Of a DNA stretch of 64,000 nt, positions 45,114-53,498 are shown one piece after another. Position 1 is the first letter of the stretch, and every line of letters starts with the position of its first letter. This stretch comes from Nostoc sp. KVJ3 (GTDB taxonomy: Bacteria > Cyanobacteriota > Cyanobacteriia > Cyanobacteriales > Nostocaceae), in NCBI RefSeq assembly GCF_026127265.1, contig NZ_WWFG01000002.1, positions 1,302,001 to 1,366,000 on the forward strand. The letters run 5' to 3'. Under the pieces are notes generated by a model that was not told the origin of the DNA, did not search any database, and saw only the letters and a program-made list of their open reading frames with translations. The translations under genes and the position numbers were made by a program.

Positions 45114-45785
45114 CTACTGATTTTGGGAATGGAAAGGACAACCACCTGCTGTTAATTTCTGAAGAAAGACATTATTATCAAAATAATGCTCTAAAGACTC
45201 AATCTTCAAATCATCAGTCACGCGAGCAATACTAACTCCTACGATTTCTACTGTTTCTCCTGTGGGTGCATAGTCTTTATAGGAACCATTAAATGTTCCC
45301 CAATGTCGCCACTTAAAGGTAACATTAGGCGGCCCCGAAAGAACTTCTGTTAATTCCCAAAGGAAGCCATTAGGAAAGGCTGTATGGAAAACTTGAAATG
45401 AAGATTCAAAGGTTTCTGTTTCAGAACTATACTGCTCACTTTCACCCAGAAAGAGATTATAAGTACCTTGGACTGCGACATCCTGAGCAGTGAATTTTTG
45501 TCCTCCATTGGTACTCATTTTGAACTTATCAGTAACAATCGAAAGCCACTGTTGAGGATTAGATTTATTAGAAGCTTCCATCTCAAAATTTCGGACTAAA
45601 TTTTGGGCGATCGCTTCTAAAGAACCTTCAGGATGCTGAAATTTACTCTCCTGATGAAGAAATTCATTGGTGTAAGAATAATCCGGGCGTTTTCCTTCTC
45701 GCCACTGTACTTCTTCATCATGAGCAATCACTATATCTCTATCTTGTACCCAGAGTGGCAATCCTGTTGTTTTCTCGCTACTCAT
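45114..45785 (-). CDS. SnoaL-like / NTF2-fold protein
   Basis: A 223-residue protein. The C-terminal half (about residues 105-215) looks like the SnoaL/ester-cyclase branch of the NTF2-like fold: VTFKWRHWGTFNGSYKDYAP, then TGETVEIVGVSIARVTDDLK and IESLEHYFDN. The final CPFHSQNQ is unusual. The N-terminus is polar (PLWVQDRDIVIAHDEEVQW) and might be a second small domain. The catalytic role is unclear, since many NTF2-like proteins only bind ligands. The call rests on motif style and is moderate. Confidence 0.65.
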   Translation of the reverse strand: MSSEKTTGLPLWVQDRDIVIAHDEEVQWREGKRPDYSYTNEFLHQESKFQHPEGSLEAIAQNLVRNFEMEASNKSNPQQWLSIVTDKFKMSTNGGQKFTAQDVAVQGTYNLFLGESEQYSSETETFESSFQVFHTAFPNGFLWELTEVLSGPPNVTFKWRHWGTFNGSYKDYAPTGETVEIVGVSIARVTDDLKIESLEHYFDNNVFLQKLTAGGCPFHSQNQ

Positions 45786-45968
45786 ACAAGCTGACTCGCT
45801 ATAAACATCGTTTCTCAGAATAAAGTTTTTTGGATATTAGGTAAGTCAGAATATATAAAAAGTAAAAAATATTCATAATCAACTCAGTAGGCTTGAATTT
45901 TTGCACAAATACAATTCATGTCTTACCTTTTTCCTGCCCTCTGCCTCTTATCAAGCGCACATAATATA

Positions 45969-45999
45969 ACTCCTCCCCAAAATCGGAGAGGAGTTTTTT
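45969..45999 (+). terminator. Orphan intrinsic terminator on the + strand
   Basis: ACTCCTC (45969-45975) pairs with GAGGAGT (45988-45994) and is followed by T6 (45994-45999). No + strand gene ends nearby; the closest + gene stops at 44942, beyond an opposing gene. It either ends an unseen transcript or is part of a dispersed repeat (a similar TCTCCGAGTCGGAGAGG lies near 3065). Confidence 0.5.
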
Positions 46000-46035
46000 A
46001 GCATCACTTAAAAACAAGATGCGGTGCTTTTATTA

Positions 46036-46359
46036 AAGGTTGTTTGAAAAGTATTTGGCTGTGATTTTAGGCACTTAGAGATCCCCCCCAGCCCCCCTTA
46101 AAAAGGCTACTGTGTACACACAAGTCTGAAATAGCTGATTAACCAGGGTTTTACCCCACCCTAGCCCTCCCTTATAAAGGGGAGGGAACTAGATTTCCGG
46201 TTTCCCCCTTTACAAGGGGGATTAAGGGGGGTAATTCGACTTGTGTGTACACCGTAGCTTAAAAAGGGGGAGCCGGAATCTAAGTCCCCCAATTTATCGG
46301 GGGATTTAGGGGGATCTGAAATGTTTTGCTACCAATGAGAGGACTTTTCAAACAGCCTC
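46036..46359. mobile_element. IS5-type MITE copy D (interrupted), TTA duplication
   Basis: The ends are AAGGTTGTTTGAAAAGT and ACTTTTCAAACAGCCTC, flanked by TTA at 46033-46035 and 46360-46362. The core palindrome (CCCCCCTTAAAAAGG) is split by another element at 46107-46257. It lies 27 bases from the leuA stop. The remainder of 45786-46386 holds the orphan terminator and AT-rich DNA. Confidence 0.8.
46107..46257. mobile_element. Nested 151-bp MITE with CTACTGTGTACACACAAGTC ends
   Basis: The left end (46107-46126) and the right end (46238-46257) are inverted repeats, 19 of 20 matching. The direct repeat CTTAAAAAGG flanks it at 46097-46106 and 46258-46267, a 10-bp target duplication. The inside is a CCCTCCCTTATAAAGGGGAGGG-type palindrome (two blocks). 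It is a later insertion into MITE copy D. Confidence 0.85.
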
Positions 46360-46386
46360 TTATGGGCAGTTTGACAGATTAGAATT

Positions 46387-47991
46387 TTAGACTTTTTGTG
46401 CAGTTACTTCTTCTGGCTTTTTTTGAGTTTGCAATGCAGAATACAATCTATTCAACGCATTTACATAAGCTTGCGCGGATGCCACGATGATATCTGTGTT
46501 CGCTGCATGACCAGAAAACACTTTAGATTCATAACGCAAACGAATTGTCACTTCGCCAATGGCATCAATACCGGCTGTTACTGACTGCACAGAAAACTCA
46601 ATTAACTCGTTGGGTACATTCACAACCCGATTGATGGCTTTGTAAACTGCATCCACTGGCCCAGTACCGATCGCAGCATCGGTTAATTCTTCACCTTCTG
46701 GGGTACGCAGAGTGACTGTGGCTGTAGGACGGGCGTTGCTACCACAAGAAACTTGCACCAACTCTACCCGGAATAAATCGGGTGCTTGTTGAATTTCATC
46801 GTTAACGATCGCTTCCAAATCCCAATCGGAAATGTCTTTCTTTTTATCTGCTACTTCTTTGAATCTGACGAAGGCTTTATTTAGCTCAGTATCTGACAGT
46901 TCAAAGCCCAATTCTTTCAACCGGGTGCGGAAAGCATTTCTCCCTGAGTGTTTGCCCAAAACTATTTGATTGTCTGTCAAGCCAATCAATTGGGCATCCA
47001 TAATCTCATAAGTAAGTTTGTTTTTTAACACCCCATCTTGGTGAATTCCAGACTCATGAGCAAAGGCATTTGCCCCCACGATCGCTTTATTTGGTTGTAC
47101 CAACATTCCCGTCAAATTGGAAACTAAGCGTGAGGTTTTGTAAATTTGTCGGGTGTCGATATTTGTCAGGGATTCTTGAGAATCTTCTGGTCTGCCGAGA
47201 TAGGGATTAAAATATTGTCGCCGCACATGCAACGCCATCACCAATTCTTCTAATGAGGCATTGCCGGCGCGTTCGCCAATGCCGTTGATGGTACATTCTA
47301 GTTGGCGTGCGCCATTTTTTACGGCTTCTAAGAAGTTAGCAACTGCCAAGCCTAAATCATTGTGGCCGTGAACGGAAATAATTGCTTGGTCGATGTTGGG
47401 GACATTTTCGATAATGCCCTTAATTATTGCCCCAAATTCGCTTGGGGTGGTGTAACCCACAGTATCAGGAATATTAACTGTTGTTGCACCAGCTGCGATC
47501 GCACCCTCTAATACTTGGTAAAGAAATTCTGGATCGGAACGAGCCGCATCCATCGGCGAAAATTCCACATCTGTCATGAAGGACTTGGCATAAGCTACCA
47601 TTTCTTCAGCGATCGCTAGCACTTCTGCCCGTGACTTCCGTAACTGATACTCTAAATGAATATCAGAAGTGGAAATAAATGTGTGAATTCTACCCTTAAC
47701 TGCGGGTTTTAATGCTTCTGCGGCCGCTTCAATATCTGCTTTAATCGCTCTTGCCAAACTGCAAATTACTGGGCCATTTTCTGTCCCGACAATTTGGGCA
47801 ATCTTACTAACTGCCTCAAAATCTCCCGGACTAGCAAAGGCAAAGCCAGCCTCAATTATATCTACACCCAGACGCGCCAGTTGTTTGGCAATAACTAGCT
47901 TTTCGTCTATATTCAGAGTCGCTCCCGGACACTGCTCTCCATCTCGCAGTGTAGTATCAAAAATAATGATTCGATCTGTTTTGTTTGTCAT
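46387..47991 (-). CDS. leuA: 2-isopropylmalate synthase
   Basis: A 534-residue enzyme that condenses acetyl-CoA with 2-oxoisovalerate, the first committed step of leucine synthesis. The catalytic TIM barrel (about residues 8-275) begins IIFDTTLRDGEQCPGA. It contains HGHNDLGLAVANFLEAVKNG (metal-binding HxH) and NGIGERAGNASLEE. The linker region has ANAFAHESGIHQDGVLK. The C-terminal regulatory domain (about 395-515) carries leucine feedback inhibition and is complete. ATG at 47991 and the length are normal. Other leucine genes are not nearby, as is usual in cyanobacteria. Confidence 0.97.
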   Translation of the reverse strand: MTNKTDRIIIFDTTLRDGEQCPGATLNIDEKLVIAKQLARLGVDIIEAGFAFASPGDFEAVSKIAQIVGTENGPVICSLARAIKADIEAAAEALKPAVKGRIHTFISTSDIHLEYQLRKSRAEVLAIAEEMVAYAKSFMTDVEFSPMDAARSDPEFLYQVLEGAIAAGATTVNIPDTVGYTTPSEFGAIIKGIIENVPNIDQAIISVHGHNDLGLAVANFLEAVKNGARQLECTINGIGERAGNASLEELVMALHVRRQYFNPYLGRPEDSQESLTNIDTRQIYKTSRLVSNLTGMLVQPNKAIVGANAFAHESGIHQDGVLKNKLTYEIMDAQLIGLTDNQIVLGKHSGRNAFRTRLKELGFELSDTELNKAFVRFKEVADKKKDISDWDLEAIVNDEIQQAPDLFRVELVQVSCGSNARPTATVTLRTPEGEELTDAAIGTGPVDAVYKAINRVVNVPNELIEFSVQSVTAGIDAIGEVTIRLRYESKVFSGHAANTDIIVASAQAYVNALNRLYSALQTQKKPEEVTAQKV

Positions 47992-48086
47992 TTGCCGTTT
48001 GTTGTTTAATTTTTACTTGTGGCTTAATATATCTTCAACCTTAGTTTTTCTTTTACTCTTACTTTTGTAAATAATTGCTAAGGATA

Positions 48087-48608
48087 TTAACCTTCGGTTT
48101 TTTCTATTTGATCTCTGATATCATTTAAATCTATATATCTATCAGTAGCATTCCGTAGCTCTCTAGCAATCATTCCTTCTGTCGACACTACCGTAATATG
48201 TGTATTTTTAGAGCGTAATAATTCGATTGCTCTTTCAAAATCCCCATCGCCACTGAATAATACTACTCGGTCATATTGGTCTACTGTATTAAACATATCT
48301 ACAACAATTTCAATATCTAAATTCGCTTTTTGTGAGTAGCGACCAGAAGTATCATCATAATATTCTTTCAGAATTTTAGTTCTAACTGTATATCCTAAAC
48401 TAATTAGGGCATCTCTAAAACCTCGTTGATCTTGTGGGTCTTTTAAGCCAGTGTACCAGAATGCATTAATTAATGTTGTTTCTGATTGCTCATGTTTAAA
48501 GTATTCTAAGACTCGCCGTGGGTCAAAAAACCACCCATTTTTTTGTTGAGCATAGAACATATTGTTTCCGTCTACAAAAATAGACAGACGATTCATTGGA
48601 GAACCCAT
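48087..48608 (-). CDS. NYN-domain protein, LabA/DUF88-like
   Basis: A 173-residue protein of the PIN-like NYN nuclease fold. The acidic active-site residues are in LSIFVDGNNMFYAQ, NLDIEIVVDMFN and VVLFSGDGDFERAIELL. This is the usual Asp/Asn/Asp pattern for metal-dependent RNA cleavage. Cyanobacterial relatives include LabA, which affects circadian gene-expression amplitude in Synechococcus. Whether this protein has that role is unknown. It is the first gene upstream of leuA on the same strand, 95 bases before it, and co-transcription is possible. Confidence 0.88.
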   Translation of the reverse strand: MGSPMNRLSIFVDGNNMFYAQQKNGWFFDPRRVLEYFKHEQSETTLINAFWYTGLKDPQDQRGFRDALISLGYTVRTKILKEYYDDTSGRYSQKANLDIEIVVDMFNTVDQYDRVVLFSGDGDFERAIELLRSKNTHITVVSTEGMIARELRNATDRYIDLNDIRDQIEKTEG

Positions 48609-49360
48609 ACAAATTTACACCTAATAATATAAATGAATTTAGATGGAACAATAGATTATAGCAATTTTCAAATACCTTGTTTGCTAATATCTATAAAGTA
48701 GCTCTTCATCATATAGCTTTTATCCTACCTCTTTCAAGGCATAAAAACTGATGCAACATTGGAGTTGAGATCCGGGGTGCTAAACCCTATTCACCTCCGC
48801 CACTGCAAGAGCTACCCCTGCGATCGAAATCTACCAATAAAATTGAACCAATAACAGCATTCATAGCTGTATAACACTAAAGTTTACTCCTAAAGAGGTA
48901 TAGCATAGGCTTAGGGTAGGATATAAGTTAATGCCTATCTATAAGTAAAACTGTCAGTATCAGGATTGGCTTTGTGGGGAGTACCAATATTGTGCCAAAG
49001 ACAGAAGACGGCCTTGGGGACAGCTTCTGGTAAAACACCCAGTTAGGAGCGTATCTGTTGCTTAGGTTACGGTAAAATCTCGCCCCAACCAATTGCCGAA
49101 TCGAAGTAAATCCGGCTCTGATCTATGAGACAATCACTAGTTGTAACTCACTTAACAGAAAAATAATAAATTAAGCAGTACCTGAGTAGGAATCTCTTGG
49201 GGGCTGGCTCTGCTAATAAAAGTTTGTTGAACAATAGAAGATACTTTACAAATGTATAAGATTGTCATTTAAGTCTTATTTCAATTATTTCAATGTGCTT
49301 GCACTAAAACGTGGTCTGAATAAATAAAAGTGTTGGACTTAAATCAATCAGTAACACGAT
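48609..49360. other. 750-base gene-free region upstream of the CHASE2 kinase
   Basis: No open frame looks real. There are small stems, for example CAGAAG (about 48999-49004) with CTTCTG (about 49025-49030), and GGGGTG with CACCTC near 48775-48797. The segment 48960-49100 is more GC-rich than its flanks, which could mark an untranslated leader or small RNA. I cannot name a known RNA family. Confidence 0.4.
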
Positions 49361-51703
49361 ATGGCAGAAGAACCTACATCTACCTTAACTAAAAACTATG
49401 TCTCTGCTGCCAATAAACTGTCAAGTAAACCCACAAAAGTAACGTCAACAGCATCGGCTCGCCAGTCTAGGTGGATGATTCGCTTAGGTCATCTCCTCGC
49501 TGGAGGTTTGGTAATGGGTGCAGCAGTTCTGAGTGCTTCTGGCGGGGAATTGGTTGAATTGGTCGAAAATAAGGCACTTTCTGGCTTTTTTCAACTGCGT
49601 GGGCCAATTGTGCCTCCAGAAGACATTGTAATTTTAGCAATAGACGATCAGTCAATATCAGTTCCCGAACAGTACTATAAAACAAATCCGCAACAGTATG
49701 CCTACCTAGAAACACTGAAATCTTATCCTTATAAACGTGCTGCTTATGCCCAAATAATTACAAAGTTAATCAAAGCAGGTGTCCGTTCTGTAGCGGTAGA
49801 CGTACTTTTTGATACGCCAAGCAGCTATGGAGTTAATGACGATCGCCAACTCCAGGCAGTATTGCAAAAATATGGTAGCAAAGTTACTTTAGCAGCCGTT
49901 TACGAAAATTCCCAGATGCGCCAAGGGCCTATTATGCAACTGACAGACCCACAACAGATGTTTCGTACAGGGTTAGTGTCAATTGGCTCAGTTAATTTTC
50001 CCTTAGAAGCGGATGGGAAAGTTCATCGATTGGCGAGTGAGTTTTCTAAGCCCTTGGATGAAGATAGTTTGATCGAGAAACTGCCTTCCTTTGATGAAGC
50101 AGCACTTAGGACAGCACAAGTAAATTATCCTCGACCAAAGGGCGATCGCATTTATTTTTGGGGTTCTGCGGGGACATTTGAGCAAATCCCCTTTTGGCAT
50201 ATACTCGACCCGGAAAACTGGAACACCTATTTGCAGCAAGGAAAGGTCTTCAAAGACAAGATCGTGCTGATTGGGGCGACAGATAAGTTAAATAATGATT
50301 ATTATCCAGTCGCTGCTAGCAACAGCGCCAAACCCATGTCAGGCGTAGAAATTCACGCCAATGCGATCGCCACTTTGATGTCAGGGAAAGCGATCGCCCC
50401 AGGAATTAATACTCCACCATTGCGGGGCTTGTTTGTGCTAATTTTAGTCGGCAGCACAGCCTTGATGATTAGCAGACGCAAACGTAACATCAATAGATTT
50501 CTCTATAGCCTTGCTCTGTCTGGCACTTGGGTAGGAATTAGTTATGGCTTCTTTGTCTATGGTCAGTTAATTTTACCGACTACAGTACCAATGATGGCGA
50601 TCGCAACGATCGGAATCTGCTATCTGGGAACCTCATTAGTCAGAGAAAGTATCAAAAAACGCCAATTAGTAGACATTTTTCAGAAGTATAAAACTTCTCC
50701 CGTTGTCCAAGAGATTATCAGTCAACAAGATGACTTACAAGACCTAATCCAGCAACGAGATTTAGCCTTATCAGGGAAAGTCCTGGCTCGACGCTACAAA
50801 ATTGTCAAAGTTCTCGGTTCCGGTGGATTCAGTGAAACCTACATTGCCGAAGATACTCAACGTCCTGGAAATCCGCGATGTGTTGTCAAGCAACTAAAAC
50901 CAGCCAGCACCAAATCAGAAGCCTTGCAACTTGCCAGACGTTTATTTAACTCAGAAGCGCAAACTCTCGAAAAATTGGGAACACACGCTCAAATCCCTCA
51001 ACTTTTGGCGTATTTTGAAGAAGATGAAGAATTTTATCTAGTGCAAGAACAGATCATTGGTCATCCTTTAAATCAGGAATTGCCACTAGGTAGAGCAATT
51101 GATGAAATTGCCACAATCAAAATTGTCAGAGACTTATTGCAAACATTAACATTTGTTCATAAAAATAACGTGATTCATCGGGATATTAAACCCAGTAATA
51201 TCATTCGGAGACACTCAGACGGAAAACTAGTATTGATTGACTTTGGAGCCGTCAAAGAAGTAAGCATCAAACAGCTTGATATACAAGAGCAAACCCCATT
51301 CACTATTGGTATTGGGACTCAGGGTTATGCACCAAGCGAACAATGTTTTGGCCGTCCCCACTACAGTAGTGATATCTTTGCAGTGGGGATGGTTGGGATT
51401 AAAGCCTTGACTGGTATCGCCCCCCGTGAGCTAGATAGAGATGCTGATGGAGAGATCAAATGGAGCGATCGCTGCCAAGTGAGCAATTCCCTAGCGAAGA
51501 TTCTCAGTAAAATGGTGCTGGATGACTTCAAACAGCGATATCAGTCTGCATCAGAGGTTCTTGAGGATCTGAAAGCTTTTGACGATGTTATAAATTCTCA
51601 AAGCAAATACCCCATACTAGGGGATGACTCATTAGTGAATACTTTAGAGCAAGTAAACGCTCCCACAAAATCTTGCTCAGAATCATCCTCAGAAACTCCT
51701 TGA
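49361..51703 (+). CDS. CHASE2-domain serine/threonine protein kinase
   Basis: A 780-residue receptor-like kinase. The N-terminal helix (about residues 45-62) is followed by an extracytoplasmic CHASE2 sensor (about 65-335: IVILAIDDQSISVPEQYYK, VRSVAVDVLFDTPS, KDKIVLIGATDKLNNDYY). Three helices (about 350-430) follow. The kinase domain (about 475-745) has glycine loop GSGGFSETYIAED (from Gly486), VVKQL (ATP Lys), HRDIKPSN (catalytic Asp608) and DFGA (Asp627). All key residues are kept. Ligand and substrates are unknown. It is a single gene followed by a nested MITE. Confidence 0.93.
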   Translation: MAEEPTSTLTKNYVSAANKLSSKPTKVTSTASARQSRWMIRLGHLLAGGLVMGAAVLSASGGELVELVENKALSGFFQLRGPIVPPEDIVILAIDDQSISVPEQYYKTNPQQYAYLETLKSYPYKRAAYAQIITKLIKAGVRSVAVDVLFDTPSSYGVNDDRQLQAVLQKYGSKVTLAAVYENSQMRQGPIMQLTDPQQMFRTGLVSIGSVNFPLEADGKVHRLASEFSKPLDEDSLIEKLPSFDEAALRTAQVNYPRPKGDRIYFWGSAGTFEQIPFWHILDPENWNTYLQQGKVFKDKIVLIGATDKLNNDYYPVAASNSAKPMSGVEIHANAIATLMSGKAIAPGINTPPLRGLFVLILVGSTALMISRRKRNINRFLYSLALSGTWVGISYGFFVYGQLILPTTVPMMAIATIGICYLGTSLVRESIKKRQLVDIFQKYKTSPVVQEIISQQDDLQDLIQQRDLALSGKVLARRYKIVKVLGSGGFSETYIAEDTQRPGNPRCVVKQLKPASTKSEALQLARRLFNSEAQTLEKLGTHAQIPQLLAYFEEDEEFYLVQEQIIGHPLNQELPLGRAIDEIATIKIVRDLLQTLTFVHKNNVIHRDIKPSNIIRRHSDGKLVLIDFGAVKEVSIKQLDIQEQTPFTIGIGTQGYAPSEQCFGRPHYSSDIFAVGMVGIKALTGIAPRELDRDADGEIKWSDRCQVSNSLAKILSKMVLDDFKQRYQSASEVLEDLKAFDDVINSQSKYPILGDDSLVNTLEQVNAPTKSCSESSSETP

Positions 51704-51722
51704 GAAGGAAGCGGTGGAATGT

Positions 51723-51956
51723 GGGAGCATCCCAAGTGTGTAAAAACATATTTTGTCATTGCGAGCGTAATGAAATGAAGCGAAGCAATCGCAGCCGCTA
51801 GACTTTGCGTTCGCGAAGCGTGTCCGAAGGACTTATGCTTCATTCCGCTATCTCTACGAGACGCTACCGCGTTAAGCGAAGCTATGCCGAAGGCTTTACG
51901 CTCCATTCGCAATGATTAGTTCTAATTTGGTAAATTTGCAAAATTGGGATGCTCCC
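51723..51956. mobile_element. MITE with GGGAGCATCCCAA ends and 9-bp duplication
   Basis: The perfect 13-bp inverted repeats GGGAGCATCCCAA (51723-51735) and TTGGGATGCTCCC (51944-51956) are flanked by GTGGAATGT at 51714-51722 and 51957-51965. Inside is another palindromic repeat (about 51756-51915) with TCATTGCGAGCG and CGCTCCATTCGCAATGA ends and TTCGCGAAGCG modules. There is no transposase. It begins ten bases after the kinase stop. The remainder of 51704-52177 is AT-rich and holds no gene. Confidence 0.85.
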
Positions 51957-52177
51957 GTGGAATGTGGATTATATTAAGAGCGAGTTCTCAAAACCTGAAG
52001 AAAAAAGCTCAGACTTTTGGTTTAGCCCTATTTCTGTCCCTACGCAATGTATTTCTTAAGAGTTATACCGCATTAATGCACTTTTGGGGGTAGGATAAAT
52101 TCAATATTCAAAATTCAAGACTTGAAAATTGCTTAACTATATCTGAGCATCAAATTTAGATGTAGGCATTTATCAAT

Positions 52178-52603
52178 ATGGCAATTCACTTGACAAAACG
52201 GCTTTCTGTGTTCGCTACTATTCTAGCTCTTGTACTTTCCATGCCGGGAATTGCCTTAGCCGCACCGGTTCAAGTCCATACTACTTCTGCTGTTATTTTT
52301 GCCCAAATTAGCAAAACTGCAAGTTACTCCACTTCGTCGGAGATTAACCTGACTCCCTTACAAAGCCAACAACTCCAGGCTGTGCGCCAAAGAAGAAACA
52401 GGGAAATTGAGGCAGTCTTAAAGACATCACAACGTGCCCAACTTAATCACAATCTCCGGGCTGGTAATAATATGAATCAAGCCCTACAACATCTGAACTT
52501 GCAACCAGAACAGCAAGAGTTAGTAAAAGCGATCGTGCAATTTACTAACTTAAAAATGAAGGCTATTTTGTCTAGATATTCGCTAAAAATCGTACAAAAA
52601 TAA
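52178..52603 (+). CDS. Small secreted helical protein, Spy/CpxP-like
   Basis: A 141-residue exported protein with a signal peptide (residues 1-28, ending ALAAP). The mature part starts with a short disordered stretch. It then has INLTPLQSQQLQAVRQRRNR and LNLQPEQQELVKAIVQ. These two L-T/Q-x-x-Q-like turns ahead of long helices recall the LTXXQ motifs of Spy/CpxP periplasmic chaperones. The match is loose. The stop codon abuts the end of a MITE (52604), which may have trimmed or replaced the original C-terminus. It stands alone. Confidence 0.6.
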   Translation: MAIHLTKRLSVFATILALVLSMPGIALAAPVQVHTTSAVIFAQISKTASYSTSSEINLTPLQSQQLQAVRQRRNREIEAVLKTSQRAQLNHNLRAGNNMNQALQHLNLQPEQQELVKAIVQFTNLKMKAILSRYSLKIVQK

Positions 52604-52726
52604 CTGTTCGGTTAAGGCAAGAGACGCGATAAATCGCCGTCTTTACAATAATCAATTCTTCGTACTGACGGCGATTTATCGCGGATTTGGGATCTATATA
52701 TTCTCATCAAATAACCTTAACCGAAT
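52604..52726. mobile_element. MITE with TTCGGTTAAGG ends, copy 2
   Basis: The ends CTGTTCGGTTAAGG (from 52604) and CCTTAACCGAATCG (to about 52727) match copy 1 at 42659-42747. The core is longer here, with CGATAAATCGCCGTC and GACGGCGATTTATCG arms round a spacer. It directly follows the stop codon of the small secreted protein. Confidence 0.7.
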
Positions 52727-53153
52727 CGGCGATCGCTTGAGATAATCAGATGCACATAGCGTTGTCACTGCATGAGGGGGATTTTTGGCACTCGTGACGA
52801 CTCTCACCGCTAATTGCAAGCAATGTAGCGGGAGCATCTAACCTCGCAGCGAGAATTTGCTGATTCACAGGTCTGGTATTCCAGTAACCTCCACAGCCAG
52901 CAACGATCCGTCCAGACCGTTGTTTGTACAAGAAACCAAAGTTTTGTACAACCCAAGGTAATTGATTTTACGCAACCAACCTAACAGATAAAATCTGTAT
53001 TTCTGGATGCAACCCCATATCAGTTTTCAAGGTTCAGTCTGTTGGCTTAGGATGAGAGTTTTCCGGTCTTCGACTCCAACAGTAGACTACTGACTCGATC
53101 ACTTTAATTATACCCCGAAATCCTTGCTACACAAAGGTTTTAAACTATGAAGA
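52727..53153. other. Gene-free stretch with stems and a doubtful coding remnant
   Basis: A minus-strand open frame (52746-52931, MYKQRSGRIVAGCGGYW) may be the tail of a lost gene, since the frame stays open upstream (QLPWVVQNFGF). I cannot name it. At 53038-53081, CTGTTGG and CCAACAG enclose about 30 bases, and ACAGAT/ATCTGT lies near 52985. These look like parts of a structured RNA or an insertion-sequence end. Unassigned. Confidence 0.35.
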
Positions 53154-53378
53154 TTACAAAAAGATTGGTAAATACAAGGGTATCGAACCCTTGTATTTAC
53201 CCCGGACTACCCCCATCCCGGCAATTGGAGTACCAATGTGGCGGGAGTACCCCGGAGGCTTAGATGGGGATAACTGCCCATCAAGAAGTTCTACCCGTTC
53301 ATCGGCTGCGATAATACCCGTTTCAAACATCCGGTAATATTCGTTTACAGTCCATAGACGGACTCTAGTTTGTCTCAT
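53154..53378 (-). pseudogene. Fragment of an Uma2-family (DUF820) nuclease gene
   Basis: The first 37 codons (RVRLWTVNEYYRM, then FETGIIAADERVELLDGQL) are the standard N-terminus of Uma2-family PD-(D/E)XK-like proteins, abundant in cyanobacteria. The homology ends near QL; a full protein has about 190 residues. The rest of the frame runs into unrelated sequence and a perfect hairpin (53167-53181 with 53187-53201, GGTAAATACAAGGGT arms). It is a truncated relic; translation as a 74-residue peptide would have no nuclease core. Confidence 0.7.
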
Positions 53379-53498
53379 TGTGTATTTCCTTTTGCAATAC
53401 CTGGGTTGGGCTACGCCTACACACCTCTAAGACAAATATCTCTTCCTCTCAACTTTTACAGCATCTATAATTAATCTTGCCCTATTTAGTTCGTTACC

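Noticed and set aside
52746..52931. 61-codon minus-strand open frame as a gene
   Set aside because: The composition is plausible, but I recognise no family, the frame is open further upstream without a start, and it lies among repeats; kept only as a possible remnant.
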